From NCBI GenBank assembly GCA_002793635.1, contig PFEM01000008.1:1-19747 (forward strand): a stretch of DNA of 19,747 nucleotides, given 5' to 3'. The notes under the pieces were generated by a model that worked only from the letters and a program-made list of their open reading frames with translations, was not told where the DNA came from and searched no databases. Positions 6,778 through 13,310 of the stretch are shown piece by piece (within the stretch, counting starts at the first letter, position 1; every line of letters starts with the position of its first letter). This DNA is from Candidatus Shapirobacteria bacterium CG10_big_fil_rev_8_21_14_0_10_48_15. GTDB taxonomy: Bacteria; Patescibacteriota; Microgenomatia; PFEM01. The position numbers and the translations under genes were made by a program.

Positions 6778-8718
6778 ATGCTGACTGTCCGCCGCCTTTC
6801 CCAAAATCCGCTTTTGACGCCTGACGAGAGGGTCCACTGGCAAGCCTTGGCCGCCTTCAATGGTTGCCCGGTGCAATCAGGCGGGATAACTCACCTGGTT
6901 TTTCGGGCGACCGCTTCCCCTCAAGTTTATTTCACCAAGCAAATGGCCCTGTCGCAAATCGGTCACGCGGCCAGCCGCGACGGCCTTAATTTTAAGGACG
7001 CTCATTTGCTAATCACGCCAGAATATCATTGGGAGCAATACGGTTGTGAAGACCCGCGGATCACCAAACTGGGTAACAAATTTTATATTTTCTATACCGC
7101 TTTGGCAGATTATCCCCATACGGCCAACGGGATCAAAATCGGGGTGGCCATTACCAAAGACTGTCGCCATTTGTTGGCGAAGCACCAAGTGACTCGTTTC
7201 AATTCTAAAGCGATGGCGCTGTTCCCCCAAAAAATCAATGGCCGGATGATGGCCCTGCTGACGGTCAACACGGATCAGCCACCGGCCAAAATTGCCCTCG
7301 CTGCCTTCAACAAGGAAGCAAATATTTGGTCAGAAAATTATTGGCGCGACTGGCTGGATCGTCTCAATGATCATGTTTTGCCGTTGTCGCGCTCAAATCA
7401 AGATCAAGTTGAATTGGGCGCCCCACCGATCAAAACTGCCGCCGGCTGGCTCGTCATCTACTCTTACATCCGCAATTACACCACCGGCAACCCTATTTTT
7501 GGCATTGAGGCGGTCTTACTGGATTTAGACGATCCCTCCCAAATTATCGGCCGTACCCAAGAGCCCTTAATGGTTCCGGAGCAGGAATATGAACTTTATG
7601 GTCGCGTCCCCAACGTGATTTTTCCCAGCGGCGCCCTGGTAGTTAAAAACAAGCTGCGGATTTTTTACGGCGCGGCCGACACGACTTGCTGCGCCGCCGA
7701 GGTTGATTTGGAGCCACTGGTAGACTTGCTAAAATACAGCCAGCTAACCCAAATCTCTTTTAATCAGGCGGAAAAAGTCCGGCTGGAAAAGTATGCCGGC
7801 AACCCGATTATTGCTCCTGACCCTAAACATCCTTGGGAAAATAAATACACTTTTAACCCGGCTGCTATTTGGGTTGACGGCCGGGTGCACTTGCTTTATC
7901 GGGCGATGGGGGATGACGAGACTTCGGTGCTGGGCTATGCCACCAGTCAAAACGGTCAAAAAATCGACACACGGCTGGGCAAACCGGCTTATCAACCGCG
8001 CGCCGATTTTGAAAAAAAAGCCAAACCAGGTTATTCGGGCTGCGAAGACCCACGGTTAACGCTTCTGGGTAACCAAATTTTTATGTGTTATACGGCTTTT
8101 GACGGCGTCAACCCCACCCGGGCCGTTTTAACTGCTATTAAAAAAACTGATTTTTTGGCCCAAAAATGGCGTTGGGCCAAACCGGTGACCATTTCCTGCC
8201 CCAAACGTAGTGACAAAAATGCTTGTTTGCTCCCGGCCAAAATTCACCATCATTACGCCCTCTTTCACCGGATCGGCGGCTGCATCTGGATTGATTACGT
8301 GAATGACCTGATTTTTACTGATGATGACTGGGTAGGGGGGCAAATGATTGCCTGGCCACAACCAGGGCACTGGGATAGCGAAAAAGTTGGGATTGCCGCG
8401 CCACCGCTGGCCACCAAAGACGGTTGGCTGCTGATTTACCACGGACTATCAGCCCAAGATAACCGGTACCGGCTGGGAGCGCTGCTGCTGAATCGTGAAG
8501 AGCCGGATCAAGTCATTGGCAAGCTGCCTTACCCGATTTTGGAACCGACCGAAAAATATGAACGCCAGGGCCTGCGGCCGGGGACAGTCTTTGCCTGCGG
8601 CGCGGTGATCATCAAGGAAAAACTGTTTGTCTATTACGGAGCCGCTGATCAATATACGGCGGTCGCTTCAATCGCCTTGGAGCCCCTGCTGGTCGCCCTC
8701 CACACCCACCACCTCTAA
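6778..8718 (+). CDS. Tandem double-domain GH130-like glycoside phosphorylase/hydrolase
   Basis: This 646-residue protein, with no signal peptide, consists of two GH130 propellers in a row, about residues 1-318 and 335-640. Each has its own CEDPR motif (D92 and D424), a LVFRAT or LLYRAM strand, and the FGIEAVLLD or YRLGALLLN strand. In domain 1 the C-terminal motif reads GWLVIYSYI (S229 in place of His). In domain 2 it reads GWLLIYHGL, keeping His555, the family phosphate-binding position. Domain 2 is therefore the best candidate in this locus for an intact phosphorylase acting on a beta-mannoside or related sugar. The gene starts 1 nt after the previous stop, so the pair is an operon. Its last codons (HTHHL and TAA) lie inside the left inverted end of the RAYT element, so the native C-terminus may have been altered by the insertion. 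Confidence 0.85.
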   Translation: MLTVRRLSQNPLLTPDERVHWQALAAFNGCPVQSGGITHLVFRATASPQVYFTKQMALSQIGHAASRDGLNFKDAHLLITPEYHWEQYGCEDPRITKLGNKFYIFYTALADYPHTANGIKIGVAITKDCRHLLAKHQVTRFNSKAMALFPQKINGRMMALLTVNTDQPPAKIALAAFNKEANIWSENYWRDWLDRLNDHVLPLSRSNQDQVELGAPPIKTAAGWLVIYSYIRNYTTGNPIFGIEAVLLDLDDPSQIIGRTQEPLMVPEQEYELYGRVPNVIFPSGALVVKNKLRIFYGAADTTCCAAEVDLEPLVDLLKYSQLTQISFNQAEKVRLEKYAGNPIIAPDPKHPWENKYTFNPAAIWVDGRVHLLYRAMGDDETSVLGYATSQNGQKIDTRLGKPAYQPRADFEKKAKPGYSGCEDPRLTLLGNQIFMCYTAFDGVNPTRAVLTAIKKTDFLAQKWRWAKPVTISCPKRSDKNACLLPAKIHHHYALFHRIGGCIWIDYVNDLIFTDDDWVGGQMIAWPQPGHWDSEKVGIAAPPLATKDGWLLIYHGLSAQDNRYRLGALLLNREEPDQVIGKLPYPILEPTEKYERQGLRPGTVFACGAVIIKEKLFVYYGAADQYTAVASIALEPLLVALHTHHL

Positions 8719-8750
8719 GGTGGATTCCTATTGACACCTCTGGTAATTTG
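8700..8750 (+). repeat. Left inverted end of the RAYT element (REP-like double hairpin)
   Basis: Identical 17-nt core at 8708-8724 with a perfect 5-bp stem (CCACC 8709-8713, loop TCTAA, GGTGG 8719-8723). After 10 diverged bases comes a subterminal block CACCT-ct-GGTA-a-TTTG (8735-8750) able to form an ACC/GGT mini-hairpin. The loop of the first hairpin contains the stop codon of the upstream GH130 gene. Confidence 0.8.
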
Positions 8751-8769
8751 GCTTAATCTCAAACGTAAG

Positions 8770-9447
8770 ATGCCCGGCAGAAAAGTTGTTTTAGCCAATA
8801 ATGAAATTTACCATGTCATCAACAAGGGAGTAGCCTCACAACCAATTTTCGCTAATAATTGGCAATACCAAAGAGCCCTCAACATACTTTTTTATTATCA
8901 AAACAGAGAATTACCGCTTAAATATTCCCATTTTATTGTTGAATCCAGCAAAAATCGGGATAAAATTCTTGCCAATTTAAGGTCAGAAAAGAAATTTTGG
9001 GCGGAAATCATTGCTTATTGCTTAATGCCAAATCATTTTCATTTCCTTTTAAAGCAAAAGGCAGACCATGGCATTTCAAAATTTATGGGCAACTTCGCCA
9101 ACAGTTACACTCGTTATTTTAATTCCAGGCAAAAACGAAGTGGTCCACTTTTCCAGGGAAAATTTAAAGCGGTAAGAATCGAAACTGAAGAGCAGCTTCT
9201 TCACGTTAGCCGCTATATTCATCTTAACCCCTGCACCGCTTACGTTATTAAAAATATTGGCGACTTAGAAAATTATTCTTTTTCCTCTTATCCAGAATAT
9301 CTAGGAAAAACAAGCTTACAATTTTGTAATAAAGAAATGATTTTTAACTATTTTAAAAGTAAAAGACTTTATCAAGATTTTGTTTTTAATCAAGCGGACT
9401 ACCAAAGAAGGCTAGAAGAAATCAAGCACCTGGTATTAGAAAAATAA
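8770..9447 (+). CDS. REP-associated tyrosine transposase (Y1_Tnp, HUH family)
   Basis: This 225-residue protein belongs to the IS200-like Y1 single-strand transposases of the REP-associated (RAYT) branch. The family start pattern (AxYHVINKG, here NEIYHVINKG) is at residues 11-20. The metal-binding HUH motif is MPNHFHFLL with H89 and H91. The catalytic tyrosine is Y149 in SRYIHLNP, and the conserved GPLFQGKFKA precedes it. All key residues are present, so the gene looks intact. The ATG at 8770 gives the family N-terminus; an in-frame TTG at 8731 would add 13 unrelated residues and overlap the left hairpin end. That TTG belongs to a TTGACA hexamer that could serve as a -35 box. Codon and base composition are much more AT-rich than in the neighbours. 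Inverted hairpin ends flank it, as expected for RAYT/REP systems. Confidence 0.93.
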   Translation: MPGRKVVLANNEIYHVINKGVASQPIFANNWQYQRALNILFYYQNRELPLKYSHFIVESSKNRDKILANLRSEKKFWAEIIAYCLMPNHFHFLLKQKADHGISKFMGNFANSYTRYFNSRQKRSGPLFQGKFKAVRIETEEQLLHVSRYIHLNPCTAYVIKNIGDLENYSFSSYPEYLGKTSLQFCNKEMIFNYFKSKRLYQDFVFNQADYQRRLEEIKHLVLEK

Positions 9448-9498
9448 CAAAATACCCAAGGTGCATACCTAATTCCACCTTAGAGGTGGTTGTTGTGG
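9448..9498 (-). repeat. Right inverted end of the RAYT element (REP-like double hairpin)
   Basis: Reverse complement of the left end. The hairpin is CCACC (9475-9479), TTAGA, GGTGG (9485-9489) within the identical 17-nt core 9474-9490. The subterminal block at 9448-9463 begins right after the transposase stop. The loop contains the stop codon (9480-9482) of the minus-strand ATP-cone gene. Confidence 0.8.
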
Positions 9499-9752
9499 TC
9501 TTTGGTTTTTTCGTACCACTCAAAAAGATTGGCCGCGTGAGGATTAGCCTGACGCAATTGGGTCAGCACTTGATCGCGAATCTCCCGGGAAGTGACTTGG
9601 TCTTTCCCCAAGCTCTTGACCCAACTATCGACCCGGCCGCCCAAGGCCACGGCCGCCGGTGGTTCCAAGCCCGCCGCTTTGACCACCCGCACAATTTTTT
9701 TGGCCGCAAACGATTCCGTGGTGCCGTCGCGCTTAATCACTTGAATCACCAT
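9480..9752 (-). CDS. Stand-alone ATP-cone domain protein
   Basis: This 90-residue protein is almost entirely one ATP-cone domain: VIQVIKRDGTTESFAAKKIVRVVKAAG at the N-terminus carries the V-x-K-R-x-G nucleotide-binding signature. It is followed by helices with TSREIRDQVLTQLRQ and a final AANLFEWYEKTK. ATP-cones bind ATP/dATP and give allosteric control to ribonucleotide reductases and to the repressor NrdR. Here there is no reductase domain and no zinc ribbon, so it is neither NrdA/NrdD nor a normal NrdR. Function is unknown; a nucleotide-sensing role is an inference. ATG at 9752 was chosen because an extended -10 box lies 6 nt upstream; the TTG at 9770 overlaps that box. It is divergent from dnaE, 87 nt away. 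Its last residues (HNNHL) and stop lie in the right end of the RAYT element. Confidence 0.8.
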   Translation of the reverse strand: MVIQVIKRDGTTESFAAKKIVRVVKAAGLEPPAAVALGGRVDSWVKSLGKDQVTSREIRDQVLTQLRQANPHAANLFEWYEKTKDHNNHL

Positions 9753-9767
9753 GCCGTTTTTATAACA
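9753..9767 (-). promoter_or_regulatory. Extended -10 leaderless promoter of the ATP-cone gene
   Basis: Read on the minus strand, TG-T-TATAAA (9767-9759) is followed by six bases (AACGGC) and then the ATG at 9752. No good -35 box is seen at the expected place. The predicted transcript begins at or next to the start codon. Confidence 0.6.
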
Positions 9768-9800
9768 CAAGCAAAACCAAAAAGAAAGACCAAATGACTC

Positions 9801-9839
9801 TTGGCGAGCAAGATTTTCTTGCTATAATGGTCTTAAGGC
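9801..9839 (+). promoter_or_regulatory. dnaE promoter with palindrome between -35 and -10
   Basis: TTGGCG (9801-9806, four of six matches to TTGACA), a 16-nt spacer and a perfect extended -10, TGC-TATAAT (9820-9828), stand 11 nt before the dnaE ATG. The transcript leader would be about 4-5 nt. A perfect 7-bp inverted repeat, AGCAAGA-TTT-TCTTGCT (9807-9823), fills the spacer and touches the -10. It could be an operator. Confidence 0.75.
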
Positions 9840-12800
9840 ATGGCGGAGTTTACTCATCTTCACGTTCATTCTGAATATTCACTGCTGGATGGCCTGGCTC
9901 GGATCAAGGATCTTTTTGCCAAAGCTTTGGAGCTGGGCATGGATTCTTTGGCCCTAACCGACCACGGCGTCCTTTACGGCGCCCATAAATTTTATTTGGC
10001 GGCTTTGGAATACGGCGTCAAGCCGATTATCGGCGTGGAAACTTACCTGGCTGCCCGCTCCCGCTTTGACAAGGAAGCCGCCAAAGACAGCGGCCGCAAC
10101 CACTTAATCCTGCTGGCTAAAAATCAAAACGGCTACCGCAACCTCATGAAACTAATCAGTCTGGCTCATTTAGAGGGTTTTTATTACAAACCACGCGTCG
10201 ATTGGGAAATTTTGCAGCAGTATCACCAAGACCTGATCGCCACCAGCGCCTGCTTGGAAGGAGAAATCCCCAGCTTACTGTTGGCAGGAGAGGACAAAAA
10301 AGCGACCGCCAAAGCTAAACAGTACTTGGATCTTTTTGGCAAGGATTTTTATTTGGAAATCCAGCATCATCCCAAAATTCCTGACCAAGCCAAGGCCAAC
10401 GAAAGAATCATCAAGCTTTCTCGCAAGTTAGGAATTCCTCTGGTGGCGACTAACGATGTTCATTATGTCGAGGCGGATGATGCTGAAGCCCAAGACGCCC
10501 TGCTGGCGGTCCAAACCCAAAAGATGATCAGCGACAAAAACCGGATGAGTATGATTGACTCGCCGGATTTTTATCTCAAATCGCAGGAGGAGATGGCTAA
10601 AGACTTTGCCGATTACCCGGACGCGATCAAAAACACCCAGGAAATTGCGGCCAAGTGCAATTTAAAAATTGATCTTGGCACCTGGCATCTGCCCCAATAC
10701 GACGTGCCGGACAAAATGACCGCCGAGCAATATTTGCGCCAACTAACTTTGGCGGGCCTCAACAAACGCTACGAGCAAATTACCCCGGCAATCAAAACCA
10801 GAGTCGAATACGAACTGAAAACGATTACTGATAAGGGCTACGCTACTTATTTTTTGATCGTCCAGGATTTTGTCAACTGGGCCAAAAGGCAGGGGATTCG
10901 GGTCGGTCCGGGGCGGGGCTCGGTGGCCGGTTCGATCGTTTCCTATTCGCTGCGCATCACCTCTTTGGACCCCCTGTTTTTTGCGCTGCCGTTCGAACGC
11001 TTCATGCACCCGGACCGGCCTTCCACCCCAGACATTGATTTGGATTTTGCTGATGACCGCCGCGATGAAGTGATTGATTATGTGGTCAAGAAATACGGCG
11101 TAGAAAAGGTCGCCCACATCATCAGCTTTGGCCGGATGGAGTCTCGAGGGGCGGTGCGGGACATCGGCCGCGTGCTGGGCATGCCCTACTCGGATCCGGA
11201 CCGGATTGCCAAACTGATCCCCATGGGTATTTCCATCAAGGAGGCCCTTAAATCTGTCCCCGAACTGGTCACTTACTACCGCCAACCGCAATACAAAAAA
11301 CTGCTTGACTTGGCTCAAAAAGTGGAGGGAATCGCCCGCCACGCTTCGGTCCACGCCGCCGGTGTGGTCATCGGCGACAAGCCGCTGACCAATTACGTTC
11401 CCCTGCAGTTGGAACCCCGCACCAAAAAAAAACGGGTCACTCAATTTGACATGTACGACATTGACGTGGACGCCAACAAGCAAGCGGTGGGGCTCCTGAA
11501 GATTGACTTTTTGGGGCTGCGCAACTTATCCATTTTGGAGCGCTGTTTGGAGATCGTCAGGCAGTTTCGGGGCAAGACAATCGACCTTTCGGGAATTCGC
11601 CTGGACGATAAAAAAACCTTTCAATTACTGTCCACCGGCGCGACGGTCGGCGTGTTTCAACTGGAATCGGCCGGGATGCGCAAAAATATTAAAGAACTAA
11701 AGCCCACCACCATCTTTGACTTGATGGCCATGGTCGCTCTCTATCGGCCGGGGCCAATGCAGATCATTCCCGAATTTATCAAGCGCAAAAACAACCCCTC
11801 GGAAATCCGCTATTTGCACCCTAAGCTAAAAAATATTTTGGCACGTTCTTATGGCTTGATCACTTATCAGGATGACGTGCTGTTGATCGCCACTCAAGTG
11901 GCGGGTTACAGCTGGGCGGAAGCCGACGAGCTGCGGCACGCGATGAGCTCCAAAAAACACCGGCCGGACATGAACAAAATCAAAATCAAATTTATCCAGG
12001 GCTGTGTCAAAAACGGTTTGGAGGCCAGTCAGGCTGAAGAATTATTTAGACTGGTCGAGCCTTTTGGGGCTTACGGCTTTAATAAGAGTCACTCCGCTTG
12101 CTACGCCATGGTGGCTTACCAAACCGCTTATATGAAAGCCAATTACCCGGTCGAATTTATGGCGGCTCTGCTGACCGCGGACGCAGCGTCGAACTCCGGA
12201 CCGACCAAAGACGAAAAAATTACTGTCGCCGTCCAAGAATGCCGCAAAATGGGCATCGCGGTTTTGCCGCCCAACATCAATCGTTCCCAAACCGACTTTA
12301 CCTTGGAGGATTTGCCCCAATCACTCACCGGTAAAGCTATCTGCTTTGGCCTGTCCGCGATCAAAAACGTCGGTCAAGCGGCCATTGAAACGATTTTAAG
12401 CGCTCGTCAACAAGACGGCGCGTTTCGTTCTTTAACCGATTTCTGTCAGCGGGTTGACAGCCAAAAAGTCAACAAAAAAGTGATCGAAAGTTTAATCAAG
12501 TCCGGCGCCATGGATGATTTTGGCAAGCGGGCCGCCATGCTCTCCGGTTTAGAAGACATTCGTACTCACGGGGCCAAACTGCAAAAAGAAAAGGCCAATG
12601 GCCAAACCAGCCTGTTTGGCGGCAGTGAAGCACAGCAAAGCGCCGCGGCGGCTCAAGACAACTTGCCGGCAGTGGAGGAATTTAGCCGCCAAGAGCTACT
12701 GCTGCTGGAAAGGGAATTGCTGGGATTTTACCTGACCGACCACCCGCTGGCCGGCATCATGGAAAAGATAGAAAGCTATCTTGATTACAAACTTAATCAG

Positions 12801-13310
12801 CTTAGCAAAGACGAGCACCAGGGCCAGCTGATTCGGGTGGCCGGAATAATCGCTGATCTACGGGTGGTTTTTACCAAAAAAAGCAATCAAGAAATGGCCT
12901 TCGCCCGGCTGGAAGACGACAGCGGTTCCATGGAGCTGGTGATCTTTCCCAAAATTTTTCAGCAAACCAAGTCGATTTGGGCCAAGGACCGTATTATTAT
13001 TGTCGAGGGCAGAGTGGAATACCGGGAGGATTCTCTCTCCATTTTGGTAGAAAAAACTTTTGAACCGGAAAGCATCACCCGGCTGAAGAAAAGAGCCCAA
13101 AGAGCAGCCGAACTGATTATCCAAATTCCGAGCAGCACGCCCGCGCCACGGCTGGTTGAGCTCAACAAGCTATTACGAGAAAGCGCTGGTGCCGATCAAG
13201 TCGCACTGATTTTCACCGACAATCACGGCAACAGCAAAAAAATGCCCTTGCCCTACGGCATCAATTATGACGACCAATTGCGCGAAAAAATTCGTCACCT
13301 GCTTGCCTAA
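9840..13310 (+). CDS. dnaE: DNA polymerase III subunit alpha
   Basis: This 1156-residue protein is the replicative DNA polymerase catalytic subunit, of full family length. The N-terminal PHP domain opens with HLHVHSEYSLLDG (H6, H8, H10), followed by ALTDHGVLYG, GVETYLA, ATSACLEGEIP and VATNDVHYVEADD. All usual PHP metal-ligand positions seem filled, so the domain may be an active proofreading exonuclease (inference). The polymerase active-site aspartates are D398 and D400/D402 in PDIDLDF, and D556 in KIDFLGL. RHASVHAAGVVI, FQLESAGMR and YRPGPMQ are further family marks, then GAYGFNKSHSACYA in the fingers. A helix-hairpin-helix region and an OB-fold (IRVAGIIADLRVVFTKK with FARLEDDSGSMELVIF) end the protein. 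It starts close behind an extended -10 promoter, and its TAA overlaps the following ATG by 1 nt (TAATG). Confidence 0.98.
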   Translation: MAEFTHLHVHSEYSLLDGLARIKDLFAKALELGMDSLALTDHGVLYGAHKFYLAALEYGVKPIIGVETYLAARSRFDKEAAKDSGRNHLILLAKNQNGYRNLMKLISLAHLEGFYYKPRVDWEILQQYHQDLIATSACLEGEIPSLLLAGEDKKATAKAKQYLDLFGKDFYLEIQHHPKIPDQAKANERIIKLSRKLGIPLVATNDVHYVEADDAEAQDALLAVQTQKMISDKNRMSMIDSPDFYLKSQEEMAKDFADYPDAIKNTQEIAAKCNLKIDLGTWHLPQYDVPDKMTAEQYLRQLTLAGLNKRYEQITPAIKTRVEYELKTITDKGYATYFLIVQDFVNWAKRQGIRVGPGRGSVAGSIVSYSLRITSLDPLFFALPFERFMHPDRPSTPDIDLDFADDRRDEVIDYVVKKYGVEKVAHIISFGRMESRGAVRDIGRVLGMPYSDPDRIAKLIPMGISIKEALKSVPELVTYYRQPQYKKLLDLAQKVEGIARHASVHAAGVVIGDKPLTNYVPLQLEPRTKKKRVTQFDMYDIDVDANKQAVGLLKIDFLGLRNLSILERCLEIVRQFRGKTIDLSGIRLDDKKTFQLLSTGATVGVFQLESAGMRKNIKELKPTTIFDLMAMVALYRPGPMQIIPEFIKRKNNPSEIRYLHPKLKNILARSYGLITYQDDVLLIATQVAGYSWAEADELRHAMSSKKHRPDMNKIKIKFIQGCVKNGLEASQAEELFRLVEPFGAYGFNKSHSACYAMVAYQTAYMKANYPVEFMAALLTADAASNSGPTKDEKITVAVQECRKMGIAVLPPNINRSQTDFTLEDLPQSLTGKAICFGLSAIKNVGQAAIETILSARQQDGAFRSLTDFCQRVDSQKVNKKVIESLIKSGAMDDFGKRAAMLSGLEDIRTHGAKLQKEKANGQTSLFGGSEAQQSAAAAQDNLPAVEEFSRQELLLLERELLGFYLTDHPLAGIMEKIESYLDYKLNQLSKDEHQGQLIRVAGIIADLRVVFTKKSNQEMAFARLEDDSGSMELVIFPKIFQQTKSIWAKDRIIIVEGRVEYREDSLSILVEKTFEPESITRLKKRAQRAAELIIQIPSSTPAPRLVELNKLLRESAGADQVALIFTDNHGNSKKMPLPYGINYDDQLREKIRHLLA

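Larger units (their letters stand above)
8700..9498. mobile_element. RAYT (REP-associated tyrosine transposase) element with inverted two-hairpin ends
   Basis: An AT-rich insert bounded by 51-nt imperfect inverted ends (8700-8750 and 9448-9498) encodes one Y1/HUH transposase. By eye its interior is far poorer in G+C than the flanking genes, which suggests recent arrival. The ends match at 38 of 51 positions, including a fully identical 17-nt core containing the hairpin CCACC-TCTAA-GGTGG. The exact element boundaries and any target site are not determinable here, because RAYT elements do not make simple target duplications. Confidence 0.75.

Noticed and set aside
8700..8750. The CCACC/GGTGG hairpin as an ordinary rho-independent terminator
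   Set aside because: The stem is only 5 bp and no T-run follows on either strand; the duplicated inverted arrangement around a RAYT gene explains it better.
8731..8769. TTG at 8731 as the transposase start
   Set aside because: Family members begin a few residues before the YHVINKG motif, which fits ATG 8770; the TTG is part of a TTGACA hexamer next to the left element end.
10743..11483. 246-codon open frame on the minus strand inside dnaE
   Set aside because: It lies opposite the polymerase active-site region. The His/Gln/Val-rich translation is typical of an antisense shadow.
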